Shown: positions 30,267 through 38,989 of the stretch, piece by piece
Layout of the letters: the number at the start of each line of letters is the position of its first letter
Position numbering within the stretch: the first letter of the stretch is position 1
From: Paracoccaceae bacterium
GTDB lineage: Bacteria; Pseudomonadota; Alphaproteobacteria; Rhodobacterales; Rhodobacteraceae
Assembly (NCBI GenBank): GCA_030148225.1
Contig: JASBTX010000042.1
Span: forward strand, 62,001 to 126,000
Length of the DNA: 64,000 nucleotides
Reading direction: 5' to 3'
Notes under the pieces: generated by a model
What the model saw: the letters and a program-made list of their open reading frames with translations, nothing else
Database searches by the model: none
What the model was told of the DNA's origin: nothing
Program-made: the position numbers and the translations under genes

Positions 30267-31094
30267 TCAATCCCGCAACAATTCGTTGATCGACGTCTTG
30301 GCGCGGGTCCGTGCATCGACCCGTTTGACGATCACCGCACAGTAAAGGCTGACACCATTTTTGGACGGCATGGAGCCCGCCACCACGACCGAACCCGCGG
30401 GAACCTCGCCATACATCACCTCGCCGGTGTCGCGATCCACGATCTTGGTCGACTGGCCAATAAAGACACCCATGCCCAGCACCGACCCCTCGCGCACGAT
30501 GCAGCCTTCGACCACTTCCGAACGCGCGCCGATAAAGCAATCATCCTCAATGATGGTCGGTCCCGCCTGCATCGGCTCCAGCACGCCGCCGATCCCGACG
30601 CCACCCGACAGGTGCACATTGCGCCCGATCTGGGCGCAGGACCCGACCGTGGCCCATGTATCCACCATTGTTCCTTCGCCCACATAGGCGCCAAGATTGA
30701 CAAACGAGGGCATCAGCACGACACCCGGCGCAATATAGGCCGACCGGCGCACGACCGAGCTGGGCACGGCGCGGAAACCGGCATCACGCCACGCCGCGTC
30801 ATCCCAGCCCCGGAACTTGCTGTCGACCTTGTCCCACCAGCCGCCGCCCTGCGGGCCGCCCGATTGCTGTTCCATATCCTGCAGGCGGAACCCCAGCAGA
30901 ACGGCCTTCTTGGCCCATTGATTGACATGCCAGGAACCGTCTTCCTGCCGCTCGGCCACCCGCAGCGACCCGCTGTCGAGCGCGTTCAGCGTCGCCTCGA
31001 TGGCGTCGCGCGTTTCGCCCGTCGTGGCGGGTGTGATGGTATCGCGTGCATCCCACGCGGCCTCGATGGCGGTCTCAAGTTGAGCGTTTGACAT
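30267..31094 (-). CDS. dapD: 2,3,4,5-tetrahydropyridine-2,6-dicarboxylate N-succinyltransferase
   Basis: Acyltransferase of the succinylase lysine pathway, using succinyl-CoA on tetrahydrodipicolinate. It has an N-terminal helical domain, then left-handed beta-helix hexapeptide repeats (for example [57 protein letters not shown]), and the C-terminal [17 protein letters not shown] region. 275 residues is exactly the family size. It is divergent from the LOG gene and upstream of dapE, with which it forms the lysine block. Confidence 0.96.
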   Translation of the reverse strand: MSNAQLETAIEAAWDARDTITPATTGETRDAIEATLNALDSGSLRVAERQEDGSWHVNQWAKKAVLLGFRLQDMEQQSGGPQGGGWWDKVDSKFRGWDDAAWRDAGFRAVPSSVVRRSAYIAPGVVLMPSFVNLGAYVGEGTMVDTWATVGSCAQIGRNVHLSGGVGIGGVLEPMQAGPTIIEDDCFIGARSEVVEGCIVREGSVLGMGVFIGQSTKIVDRDTGEVMYGEVPAGSVVVAGSMPSKNGVSLYCAVIVKRVDARTRAKTSINELLRD

Positions 31095-31128
31095 GGTCGT
31101 CCCCGGATTGTGTCTGGCCAGTGAAATT

Positions 31129-31147
31129 CCCAGCCTGTAAGGCTGGG
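31129..31147. repeat. Perfect 7-bp inverted repeat in the dapD/LOG divergent promoter
   Basis: Arms CCCAGCC (31129-31135) and GGCTGGG (31141-31147) flank TGTAA. The element is centred in the 85-base gap between two divergent start codons, 32-50 bases from each. It could be an operator or a 5'-leader hairpin; no regulator is indicated by neighbours. Confidence 0.45.
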
Positions 31148-31179
31148 TCCTGTTAAGGCAATTTCAGGGGAGAGACCAG

Positions 31180-32001
31180 ATGAAAGACGATACCAGACAC
31201 CATCCGTTCCGCACGTCTGATCTGGATATGAAAGCGGCGGGCGCGGTACCGGACACGCCCCAGACGCGGGCGCCGGCCTATCGTCTGGCCTTTGCCGATC
31301 CCGAATTCATGTGCCGCGAAGAGCTGCGGCCCGTCCGGCTCCAGCTTGAATTGCTCAAGCCCGAGATGATCATGGAGGAACGCGGCATCGAATCTACCAT
31401 CGTTCTTTTCGGCGGCGCGCGCATTCCCGAGCCGTCGAAAAAGGACAAAGCCCGCACCGAAACCCTGGCCGACCTGTCGCGATATTACACCGAAGCGCGC
31501 ACTTTTGCCCGGCTGATGACCGAAAAGTCGATGCTGAGCTACGGGCGCGAGGACGTGGTTGTCACCGGCGGTGGACCGGGCGTGATGGAGGCCGGAAATC
31601 GCGGTGCCGCCGAGGCGGGTGGCGCCTCGATCGGGTTGAACATCGTGCTGCCGCATGAACAGGCGCCGAACGAATACGTCACCCCCGAACTGTGTTTCAA
31701 TTTCCACTATTTCGCCATTCGCAAGATGCATTTCCTGATGCGGGCCAAGGCGATCTGCGTATTCCCCGGCGGTTTCGGCACCTTTGATGAATTGTTCGAA
31801 GCGCTGACGCTGATCCAGACGGGCCGGATGAAACGCGTACCATTCCTGCTCTTCGGTCAGGAATTCTGGCGCCGGATCATCAACTGGGAGGCCCTGTCGG
31901 ACGCCGGAACCATCAGCGCCGATGATCTGAATCTCTTTCGTTTCGTCGAAACGGCAGAAGAGGCGATTGAGATGATCGAAACGTGGAACAGTACCGAATA
32001 G
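31180..32001 (+). CDS. LOG family protein (TIGR00730 Rossmann-fold phosphoribohydrolase-like)
   Basis: A 273-residue LOG/lysine-decarboxylase-like protein. Signature elements are VVTGGGPGVMEAGNRGAAEAGG and CVFPGGFGTFDELFEALTLIQ, the PGGxGTxxE nucleotide-binding motif of cytokinin-activating phosphoribohydrolases and bacterial nucleoside-5'-monophosphate glycosylases. The annotation as lysine decarboxylase in databases is historical and unsupported. The N terminus has an extra about 70 residues before the Rossmann core, seen in larger PpnN-like members. GGGGAG precedes the ATG. It likely hydrolyses purine or pyrimidine nucleotides. Confidence 0.87.
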   Translation: MKDDTRHHPFRTSDLDMKAAGAVPDTPQTRAPAYRLAFADPEFMCREELRPVRLQLELLKPEMIMEERGIESTIVLFGGARIPEPSKKDKARTETLADLSRYYTEARTFARLMTEKSMLSYGREDVVVTGGGPGVMEAGNRGAAEAGGASIGLNIVLPHEQAPNEYVTPELCFNFHYFAIRKMHFLMRAKAICVFPGGFGTFDELFEALTLIQTGRMKRVPFLLFGQEFWRRIINWEALSDAGTISADDLNLFRFVETAEEAIEMIETWNSTE

Positions 32002-32057
32002 ACCGGCGGCGACACTTCTGATCTTGCAGCGGTGCCGCCAATTCGCTAGCGGGCGTT

Positions 32058-32987
32058 ATGCTGCCCATATTTTTGCAGACCCTGCCGTTTTTCGCCCTGA
32101 TCGCCGTCGGTTATGTGGCCACGCGCACCGGATTTTTCAGCGAAGAGGCCACCGCATATCTGACTCGGTTCGTCTTCTACTTTGCGCTGTCTGCCATGCT
32201 CTTCCGGTTTTCGGCGAACCTGTCCCTGTCCGAGGTTTTTGATGGAAGGTTCGTGGTGGCCTATCTCTGGGGATCGGCGGTTGCCTATCTGATTGCCACC
32301 ACGGTCGCGTTTTATCGTGGCCTGTCGGTTGCCGAGGCCGCGGTTGAGGCGCAATCCTCGGTGATCGGCAATGTCGGGTTTCTGGGTATTCCGATGTTCG
32401 TCCTGCTGATTGGTGAGCATGCGATCGGCCCGGTCATGCTGGTTCTGGCGGTCGACCTCCTTGTATTCGGATCGCTGATTGTTGTGCTGATCACCGGCTC
32501 GCGCGATGGCCGCCTGTCGCCCGCCATTCTGCTCACGGTCGGGCGTGGGTTGCTGGCAAATCCAATGCTCGTCTCGATTGCGCTCGGATTTGGCTGGAGC
32601 GCGACGGGGATGGAAATCCCCGGCCCGGCCAATGCGTTTCTGTCGCTTCTGGGTGGGGCGGCGACGCCTGTCGCGCTCTTTGTCATCGGCGCGTCGCTGG
32701 CCAGCAAGTCGGCAGAACGGCTGGTGATCGCGGGCTGGATTTCGGTGATGAAGCTGTTTGTGCATCCGGCGCTCGTGGCGCTGTCGGCGATAATGGTATT
32801 CAAGGTCAACCCGACCTCGGCAGGCATCATGATTGCCTGCGCATCCCTGCCCGTTGCGGGCAATGTTTTTATTCTTGCCCAGCATTATGGGGTTGCGCCA
32901 GCGCGTGTTTCCGCCGCAATCCTTGTGTCGACAGTGATCAGCGTGGTGACGGTATCGGTCGTGATCGCGTGGATTGCCACGATCTGA
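32058..32987 (+). CDS. AEC family (auxin efflux-like) transporter
   Basis: A 309-residue membrane protein with about ten helices of the auxin efflux carrier family. Typical pieces are FFALIAVGYVATRTGFFSEEA at the N terminus, SSVIGNVGFLGIPMF in the first half, and ISVMKLFVHPALVAL and CASLPVAGNVFILAQHYGV in the second half, with the conserved Asn/Pro crossover. Bacterial members carry malate, malonate or amino acids; the substrate here is unknown. It is followed 16 bases later by the S-formylglutathione hydrolase. Confidence 0.87.
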   Translation: MLPIFLQTLPFFALIAVGYVATRTGFFSEEATAYLTRFVFYFALSAMLFRFSANLSLSEVFDGRFVVAYLWGSAVAYLIATTVAFYRGLSVAEAAVEAQSSVIGNVGFLGIPMFVLLIGEHAIGPVMLVLAVDLLVFGSLIVVLITGSRDGRLSPAILLTVGRGLLANPMLVSIALGFGWSATGMEIPGPANAFLSLLGGAATPVALFVIGASLASKSAERLVIAGWISVMKLFVHPALVALSAIMVFKVNPTSAGIMIACASLPVAGNVFILAQHYGVAPARVSAAILVSTVISVVTVSVVIAWIATI

Positions 32988-33003
32988 ACATCAGGGGGCT
33001 GAC

Positions 33004-33828
33004 ATGAAAACGCTTAGCGAAAACCGCTGTTTCGAGGGGAAGCAGGGGGTGTATTCCCACGCTTCCGAGGTTTGCGGCTGCGACATGACCTTTGGCCTCT
33101 TTCTGCCCGAAGAGGCGCGCGACGGGCCGGTTCCGGTTCTGTGGTACCTGTCGGGGCTGACCTGCACGCATGAAAACGCGATGACCAAGGCCGGTGCACA
33201 GGCATGGGCAGCCGAGGCCGGTATCGCGTTGGTTTTCCCTGACACGTCACCGCGCGGCGATGATATCGCCGATGACGAGGCCTATGATCTGGGCCAGGGT
33301 GCGGGGTTCTATGTCAACGCGACCAGTTCGCCATGGGCACCGCATTTCTCGATGTGGGACTACGTGGCCAGCGAATTGCCCGCGCTCCTCTTTCAGGAAT
33401 TCCCGCTTGATCCCGACGCGCAGGGGATCACGGGCCATTCGATGGGCGGGCACGGCGCGCTGACGCTGGCGATGGCGCATCCCGACCGCTATCGCGCGGT
33501 CAGCGCCTTTGCCCCGATCGCCAACCCGACGCAATCTGACTGGGGCCGGAAACAGCTTTCGGCATATCTGGGCGATGCGGACTGGTCGACGCATGATGCG
33601 ACACTGCAGATGCAGGCGGTCGGATTCGACGGTCCCGTGCTGATCGATCAGGGCGCAGATGATCAGTTCCTTGATCTGCTGAAACCCGAGGCGCTGGCCC
33701 AGGCCATGGCCGCGCGCCGGCAGGACGGCATCTTTCGCATGCAAAAGGGCTATGATCATTCGTATTTCTTTGTCTCGACCTTCATGGAAGATCATGTAGC
33801 CTTTCACGCGGATGCGTTTTTTTCCTAG
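33004..33828 (+). CDS. fghA: S-formylglutathione hydrolase
   Basis: Hydrolyses S-formylglutathione to glutathione and formate in glutathione-dependent formaldehyde detoxification. An alpha/beta-hydrolase of 274 residues with nucleophile Ser146 in GHSMGGHGAL, acid in GADDQFLDLL and base His in YDHSYFFV. The SGLTCTHENAMTKAG segment with Cys is diagnostic of the esterase D family. ATG 33004 follows AGGGGG; an upstream in-frame ATG at 32974 inside the AEC gene is unlikely. No formaldehyde dehydrogenase gene is in this window; the lone formate dehydrogenase at 56116 could consume the formate. Confidence 0.94.
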   Translation: MKTLSENRCFEGKQGVYSHASEVCGCDMTFGLFLPEEARDGPVPVLWYLSGLTCTHENAMTKAGAQAWAAEAGIALVFPDTSPRGDDIADDEAYDLGQGAGFYVNATSSPWAPHFSMWDYVASELPALLFQEFPLDPDAQGITGHSMGGHGALTLAMAHPDRYRAVSAFAPIANPTQSDWGRKQLSAYLGDADWSTHDATLQMQAVGFDGPVLIDQGADDQFLDLLKPEALAQAMAARRQDGIFRMQKGYDHSYFFVSTFMEDHVAFHADAFFS

Positions 33829-33837
33829 AGAGGTCGG

Positions 33838-35262
33838 ATGGCCCATTATGATCTGATCGTTATCGGCAGCGGCCCGGCAGGGCGCAGCGCGGCCATTCAG
33901 GCGGCCAAGCTAAAGCGCACGGTTCTGGTTGTCGAACGGGGGCGCAAGGTTGGCGGTGTGTCGGTGCATACCGGCACCATCCCGTCAAAGACGTTGCGCG
34001 AAACCGTGCTGAACCTGTCGGGCTGGCGCGAGCGCAGCTTTTATGGCCGATCTTATCGCGTGAAGGACGAGATCAAGGCGCAGGACCTCAAGCAGAGCCT
34101 GCACAAGACGCTGGATCACGAGGTTGATGTGCTTGAGCATCAATTCGCGCGCAACCGGGTCGATACGATGTTCGGTGAGGCGAGTTTCATCTCGAAAAAC
34201 GAGATCGAGGTGCTGGGCGCGCATGACGAGATGACGACATTTTCCGCCGATAAATTCGTTATCACCACAGGGACGCGACCGTTTCGCCCGGACTATATTC
34301 CGTTCGACGACAAGACGGTGCTGGACAGCGATGAGATCATTGATCTGCCGCGCGTCCCGCGTTCGCTGATCGTCGTTGGCGCCGGGGTGATCGGTGTCGA
34401 ATATGCCACGATCATGCAGGCGCTTGACGTTCAGGTCACCCTGATCGAACCGCGCGAGACGTTTCTGGATTTTATCGACAAGACACTGATTCAGGAATTC
34501 ATGCACGAGATGCGCGATTGCGGGCTGGATCTGCGGCTGGGCTCCGAGGTGACCAAGGTCGGTTCCGACGGCGAAACGGTCTCGGTCAAACTGGCCAACG
34601 GACGGCAGGTGCAGGCCGAAATGCTTTTGTTCGCCGCCGGGCGCATGGGCGCGACACAGCGGCTGGGGCTAGAGCATTGCGGGCTGAAAACAGACCACCG
34701 GGGCCGGATCGAAGTGGACAAGGAAACCTATCAGACCTCGGTGCCGCATATCTATGCCGCCGGGGACGTGATCGGCTTTCCAAGTCTGGCCTCGACCTCG
34801 CTTCAACAGGGCCGGGTGGCGGCCTGTCATGCTTTGGGCGAACCCACGCTCAGGCAATCGCCGTGGTTTCCCTATGGCATCTATTCGGTTCCCGAAATCT
34901 CGACCTGCGGCATGTCCGAGGAAGAGGTTCAACAGCGTGAAATCCCCTATGAGGTTGGCATCGCGCGGTTTCGCGAAACCTCACGCGGGCATATCATGGG
35001 GCTTGAGCACGGGATGCTGAAGATGTTGGTATCGCTTAAAACGCGGCGTCTGCTGGGGGTTCAGATCATGGGTGAAGGCGCGACCGAGCTGATCCATATC
35101 GCCCAGGCCGTGCTGAACCTGAAAGGGACAGTCGACTATTTCATCGAAAACACGTTCAACTATCCAACGCTGGCCGAAGCCTACAAGATCGCCGGACTGA
35201 ACGCATGGAACAAGATGCCGATGCCCGATCTGGATGCCCCGCAACCGGAGCGCAAGGCGTGA
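33838..35262 (+). CDS. sthA: Soluble pyridine nucleotide transhydrogenase (Si-specific)
   Basis: FAD enzyme that transfers hydride between NADPH and NAD in the cytosol, usually re-oxidising NADPH. The fold is that of the disulfide oxidoreductase family: [15 protein letters not shown] for [21 protein letters not shown] for NAD(P), and a C-terminal dimer domain. The redox-active cysteine pair is replaced by [17 protein letters not shown], the expected difference that separates SthA from lipoamide dehydrogenase. 474 residues is typical. The RBS is AGAGAGG. It is coupled to the downstream DUF188 gene by a GTGA overlap. Confidence 0.94.
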   Translation: MAHYDLIVIGSGPAGRSAAIQAAKLKRTVLVVERGRKVGGVSVHTGTIPSKTLRETVLNLSGWRERSFYGRSYRVKDEIKAQDLKQSLHKTLDHEVDVLEHQFARNRVDTMFGEASFISKNEIEVLGAHDEMTTFSADKFVITTGTRPFRPDYIPFDDKTVLDSDEIIDLPRVPRSLIVVGAGVIGVEYATIMQALDVQVTLIEPRETFLDFIDKTLIQEFMHEMRDCGLDLRLGSEVTKVGSDGETVSVKLANGRQVQAEMLLFAAGRMGATQRLGLEHCGLKTDHRGRIEVDKETYQTSVPHIYAAGDVIGFPSLASTSLQQGRVAACHALGEPTLRQSPWFPYGIYSVPEISTCGMSEEEVQQREIPYEVGIARFRETSRGHIMGLEHGMLKMLVSLKTRRLLGVQIMGEGATELIHIAQAVLNLKGTVDYFIENTFNYPTLAEAYKIAGLNAWNKMPMPDLDAPQPERKA

Positions 35263-35711
35263 TCTATGTCGATGCCGACGCCTGTCCGGTCAAATCCGAG
35301 GTCGAGACGGTTGCAACGCGCAATCGCGTCCCCGTCCGGTTCGTATCCAATGGTGGCTTGCGACCATCGGAAAATCCGCTGATCGAAATGGTGTTTGTCG
35401 ATCAGGGACCGGATGTCGCGGATATGTGGATCGCCGCGCGGGCGGGATCGGGTGATGTGGTTGTGACGGGTGATATTCCCCTTGCCGCAAAATGCGTAGA
35501 GGCCGGGGCGGCAGTGCTCAGGCCCGACGGGCAGGCACTAACCTCGGCCAATATCGGACAGGTACTGGCCACGCGCGATCTGATGGCGGATCTCAGGGCG
35601 GCAGATCCGTTCCGACAGGGTGGCGGCAGGCCGTTCGGGCGCGCGGACCGGAGCCGTTTTTCAAACGCGCTGGAAAACACGCTGCGCAAGGCAAAGGGGC
35701 AGGCGGTATGA
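35259..35711 (+). CDS. YaiI/YqxD family (DUF188) protein
   Basis: A 150-residue PIN-like fold protein of the DUF188 family. It starts at GTG 35259 overlapping the sthA stop, giving [12 protein letters not shown], the exact family start; the conserved [16 protein letters not shown] stretch and [19 protein letters not shown] follow, with the [11 protein letters not shown] tail. The acidic cluster suggests a nuclease, but no activity has been shown to my knowledge. It overlaps the HAD gene by 4 bases. Confidence 0.88.
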   Translation: MIYVDADACPVKSEVETVATRNRVPVRFVSNGGLRPSENPLIEMVFVDQGPDVADMWIAARAGSGDVVVTGDIPLAAKCVEAGAAVLRPDGQALTSANIGQVLATRDLMADLRAADPFRQGGGRPFGRADRSRFSNALENTLRKAKGQAV

Positions 35712-36325
35712 AACAGGTTGACGCGGTCGTATTCGATATCGGCAATGTGCTTTTGCCCTGGGCACCCGAGGCGATGTATGACCGCGTCGTCGGCCCGGCA
35801 CGGCGCGAGGCGTTCTTTGCCTCGGTGCCGATCATGGAGATGAACGAAAAGGTCGATCTGGGGCTGGATATCCACGAGATGTCCCGGGGGCTGGCGGCGG
35901 ACTATCCGGACTGGGCCGCGGAAATCCACATGTGGGCCGACAGGTGGATCGAAACGATCTGCCCGCCCATCACCCAGACGGTTAACCATCTGCGCCGCCT
36001 GAAAGCCGACGGTGTGCCAGTGCTGGCGCTGTCGAATTTCGGCGACAGCACCTTTGATCTGGTCGAGGCGCAGCATGATTTCCTCACGCTCTTTGATCTG
36101 CGCTTTATTTCGGCACGGGTTGGCATGATCAAACCCGACCCTGCCTTTTACGCACTGCTGGAAGAGCAGAGCGGCTTTGACCCGGCAACGCTCTTTTTCA
36201 TTGATGACCGGGCCGAGAATATCGTGGCGGCATCGGCGCGTGGCTGGCAGACGCATCACTTTGCCGACCCGGATGCGTTGGGCCCGCATCTGCGGGAACT
36301 GGGCCTGTCAGGCGATGGGGGGTAA
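35708..36325 (+). CDS. HAD family hydrolase (YihX-like phosphatase)
   Basis: A 205-residue haloacid dehalogenase superfamily phosphatase. Motif I is [12 protein letters not shown], motif II LALSNFG, motif III around [10 protein letters not shown], and motif [15 protein letters not shown]. The Gly rather than Asp two residues after the nucleophile plus the Trp cap start are usual in the YihX/epoxide-hydrolase-N subgroup. Sugar phosphates are common substrates of that subgroup, but this one is unassigned. ATG 35708 (MKQVDAVVF) overlaps the DUF188 stop. It ends 4 bases before the cyclodeaminase-like gene. Confidence 0.87.
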   Translation: MKQVDAVVFDIGNVLLPWAPEAMYDRVVGPARREAFFASVPIMEMNEKVDLGLDIHEMSRGLAADYPDWAAEIHMWADRWIETICPPITQTVNHLRRLKADGVPVLALSNFGDSTFDLVEAQHDFLTLFDLRFISARVGMIKPDPAFYALLEEQSGFDPATLFFIDDRAENIVAASARGWQTHHFADPDALGPHLRELGLSGDGG

Positions 36326-36329
36326 GAGG

Positions 36330-37238
36330 ATGAATTTCGCGTTTATCGGACAGGAGGCGGATCCATATCTCGACTGGAATGACCTCGCGGCGGCAATCGA
36401 GGCCGAGCATTCCCGACCCCGGGCCAAGATTGGCGATACGTTCCTCTATCAGGATCCCAACACGCTCTTGTCCCGCTCTGCCCTGATCGAGGGGCTGGGG
36501 ATCGCGGTCAAATCCGCCACGGTCTTTCCCGGCAACCCGGCCGACGGCAAACCGATGATTGGCGGCGCGGTTAGCCTGTTTTCGGCCCAGGATGGTCATC
36601 TGGAGGCGATCCTTGATTTCCATCTGGTGACAAAATGGAAAACGGCCGCCGACAGTTTGCTGGCGGCGAAAAAACTGGCGCCGCCGGATACGTCGTCGAT
36701 CCTGATTGTCGGTGCGGGGACAGTAGGGCGCAATTTGGTGTCCGCCTATCGCGCCGGTTTCCCGGATGCGGCGATATCCATCTGGAACCGAAGCCAAGAC
36801 AAGGCATCCGCCATGGCGGATGAACTGGGCCTGACTGCTGTTCGTGATCTGGCCGATGCGGTCAACGCGGCGGATGTAATCTCCATGGCAACAATGTCGA
36901 CCGAACCTTTGTTGCAGGGGGCATGGCTGCGCCCCGGCCAGCATGTCGATTGTATCGGCGCCTATCGCCCCGACATGCGCGAAGTTGACGATGGCGCGTT
37001 GTTGCGGTCACGGGTCTTTGTTGACAGCTTTGACACGACGCTCGATCACATCGGAGAGTTGAAGATACCACTTGCCGCCGGGACAATCGACCGGTCGCAT
37101 GTACTGGCGGATTATTATGATATCGGGGCGTTCAGTCGCCAGTCGCCGGATGATATCACGCTGTTCAAGAATGGCGGTGGCGCGCATCTGGACCTGATGA
37201 CAAGCAAATACATTCTGGATTGCTGGAACGCGCGATGA
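36330..37238 (+). CDS. Ornithine cyclodeaminase/mu-crystallin family NAD(P)-dependent enzyme
   Basis: A 302-residue member of the ornithine cyclodeaminase/mu-crystallin/alanine dehydrogenase family. Evidence: LGIAVKSATVFPGNPADGKPMIGG with the catalytic Lys, the Rossmann motif ILIVGAGTVGRNLVSAY, and the C-terminal GELKIPLAAGTI and DITLFKNGGGAHLDLMTSKYI. The Arg-Thr pair that binds the substrate carboxylate in typical members (RTAA) reads KWKTAADS here, an Arg-to-Lys change, and the protein is shorter than the usual 315-330. It may therefore reduce an imine or oxidise an amino acid other than ornithine. Overlaps the dioxygenase by 4 bases. Confidence 0.83.
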   Translation: MNFAFIGQEADPYLDWNDLAAAIEAEHSRPRAKIGDTFLYQDPNTLLSRSALIEGLGIAVKSATVFPGNPADGKPMIGGAVSLFSAQDGHLEAILDFHLVTKWKTAADSLLAAKKLAPPDTSSILIVGAGTVGRNLVSAYRAGFPDAAISIWNRSQDKASAMADELGLTAVRDLADAVNAADVISMATMSTEPLLQGAWLRPGQHVDCIGAYRPDMREVDDGALLRSRVFVDSFDTTLDHIGELKIPLAAGTIDRSHVLADYYDIGAFSRQSPDDITLFKNGGGAHLDLMTSKYILDCWNAR

Positions 37239-38023
37239 TCACGGAAAAACAGATCGAGGATTTTCAGCGCGATGGTGCGGTTTTGGTCCCCGGTGCGCTG
37301 GCCGATTGGGTGGATGTGATGCGCGCTGGCGTGGCCCGCAACATGGGGGCACCTGGCCCCTACGCATCCGAGAATGCGGTGACAGAGGGCCGGTTTTTTG
37401 ATGATTACTGCAACTGGGACCGGATTGCCGAGTTCGAGGATGTGGTGCGCAACAGTCCCGCTGCCGAGATCGCGGCACGCGCCATGCGATCATCAACGGC
37501 GCAGCTTTTTCACGACCATGTGCTGGTCAAGGAAAGCGGTACGCCCAAACCCACGCCGTGGCATCAGGATGGACCCTATTATTTTGTCGAGGGTGAGCAG
37601 ACCGTCAGCCTCTGGATACCACTTGATCCGGTGACCACGGCCTCATTGCGCCTGATCGCCGGGTCACATCGCTGGGACAAACCGGTGCGTCCGGTCAGCT
37701 GGGCCGATGACAGTGATTTCTATGACAGCAAACAGGATTGGATCGAGGTTCCCGATCCCGATCAGGATCCGGACGGATTCAATGTGCTGGAGTGGGAAAT
37801 GGCGCCGGGTGATGCGGTTCTGTTCGATTTCCGTACGGTCCACGGCGCGCGCGGAAATCCCGGGGGCGCGCGGCGGCGGGCGCTGTCGCTCAGATGGGTG
37901 GGGGATGATGCGCGCTATGTTGAGCGGCCCGGCAGAACCTCACCGCCCTATCCGGGCCATGACATGCAGACGGGCCAGCGCCTGCGCGAGGATTGGTTCC
38001 CGATCCTCTGGCGCGATGCCTGA
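37235..38023 (+). CDS. Phytanoyl-CoA dioxygenase (PhyH) family, Fe(II)/2-oxoglutarate enzyme
   Basis: A 262-residue double-stranded beta-helix dioxygenase. The facial triad is visible: His110 and Asp112 in PTPWHQDGPYY and His203 in FRTVHGARG, with the 2-oxoglutarate-binding Arg in RRRALSLRW. It lacks the ectoine hydroxylase signature, so the substrate is open. ATG 37235 overlaps the cyclodeaminase-like stop (ATGA), and an EamA exporter follows 7 bases later, so the three probably work on one small molecule. Related PhyH proteins are common in roseobacters with unknown roles. Confidence 0.87.
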   Translation: MITEKQIEDFQRDGAVLVPGALADWVDVMRAGVARNMGAPGPYASENAVTEGRFFDDYCNWDRIAEFEDVVRNSPAAEIAARAMRSSTAQLFHDHVLVKESGTPKPTPWHQDGPYYFVEGEQTVSLWIPLDPVTTASLRLIAGSHRWDKPVRPVSWADDSDFYDSKQDWIEVPDPDQDPDGFNVLEWEMAPGDAVLFDFRTVHGARGNPGGARRRALSLRWVGDDARYVERPGRTSPPYPGHDMQTGQRLREDWFPILWRDA

Positions 38024-38029
38024 ACCCGT

Positions 38030-38941
38030 ATGAACCCCCTGCGCGGCATTCTCCTCAAGATTTTGGCGGTTGCGATCTTTACGGTCATGGCCTCGCTCAT
38101 CAAGGTGACATCGGGTGAGGTGCCGCCGGGCGAGGCCATGTTCTTTCGTTCGGTCTTTGCGATTCCGGTGTTGCTGGCGTGGCTGGCATGGCGGGGTGAT
38201 CTGCCTGCGGGTTTGAAAACCAGCGTGCCTTTTGGCCATTTTCTGCGCGGCATCGCCGGTAGTCTGGCCATGCTGCTGCGCTTCTTTTCACTTGGCGTGC
38301 TTGCCCTGCCCGAGGTGACGGCACTGGGCTTTACCTCGCCGCTGATCCTCGTGCTTTTGGCCGTGCTGATGCTGGGTGAGCGTGTGGGGCCGTTCCGGAT
38401 CATGACCGTGGCGCTTGGGTTTCTGGGCGTGCTGGTGATCCTCGCACCCAATCTTGATCTCGGGGCCGGGCGCAGCGGATTGGAATTGCTGGCGGCGGGC
38501 GCGGTACTGGGCAGCGCGTTGCTGGCGGCATTTGCACAGGTATTCGTGCGCCGCCTTGTCGCGACCGAGGGCACGGCGGCCATCGTTTTCTACTTTTCGA
38601 TGACGACGGCCACGCTGTCGCTTCTGACACTGCCCTTTGGCTGGTCGATGCCGTCGGGTTGGGCGCTGTCACTGCTGATCCTGTCAGGTGTGCTGGGTGG
38701 GTTCGGGCAGATCATGCTGACAGCAAGCTACCGCTTTGCCGAGGCATCGGTGCTGGCACCGTTTGACTATGTGGCGATGATCCTCGCGATCCTGATCGGG
38801 CTTTTCATTTTTGGCGAGGTGCCTACGGCATGGACGCTGACGGGTTCAGCCATCGTGATCCTTGCCGGGATCGTGATCATCCTGCGCGAGCGCCATCTGG
38901 GCCTGGTGCGGGGCAAGGCGCGGTCACAAATGCCGAGATAG
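38030..38941 (+). CDS. EamA/DMT family transporter
   Basis: A 303-residue drug/metabolite transporter with ten predicted helices in two EamA repeats. FTVMASLIKVTSGEVPPGEAMFFRS opens the first repeat, and GQIMLTASYRFAEASVLAPFDYVAMILA is the characteristic segment of the second repeat. Members export amino acids, pyrimidines or other metabolites. Last gene of a run that starts with sthA at 33838. A hairpin with arms CCCCGC/GCGGGG lies between it and the convergent ilvE. Confidence 0.9.
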   Translation: MNPLRGILLKILAVAIFTVMASLIKVTSGEVPPGEAMFFRSVFAIPVLLAWLAWRGDLPAGLKTSVPFGHFLRGIAGSLAMLLRFFSLGVLALPEVTALGFTSPLILVLLAVLMLGERVGPFRIMTVALGFLGVLVILAPNLDLGAGRSGLELLAAGAVLGSALLAAFAQVFVRRLVATEGTAAIVFYFSMTTATLSLLTLPFGWSMPSGWALSLLILSGVLGGFGQIMLTASYRFAEASVLAPFDYVAMILAILIGLFIFGEVPTAWTLTGSAIVILAGIVIILRERHLGLVRGKARSQMPR

Positions 38942-38950
38942 GCAAGACAC

Positions 38951-38984
38951 CCCCGCAGTGGCCGCGGGGATGCCGGTTATCCGG
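38951..38984. terminator. Candidate bidirectional terminator between EamA gene and ilvE
   Basis: The 48-base gap between two convergent stops holds two small dyads: CCCCGC (38951-38956) with GCGGGG (38964-38969), and CCGG-TTAT-CCGG (38973-38984). The stem is short and the following T-rich sequence (TGTTGTT) is weak, so the call is tentative. Confidence 0.45.
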
Positions 38985-38989
38985 TGTTG

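Noticed and set aside
31720..31830. Annotation of the LOG protein as a lysine decarboxylase near dap genes
   Set aside because: The PGGxGTxxE motif belongs to nucleotide phosphoribohydrolases; the decarboxylase label is a historical error, so no lysine-related role is claimed.
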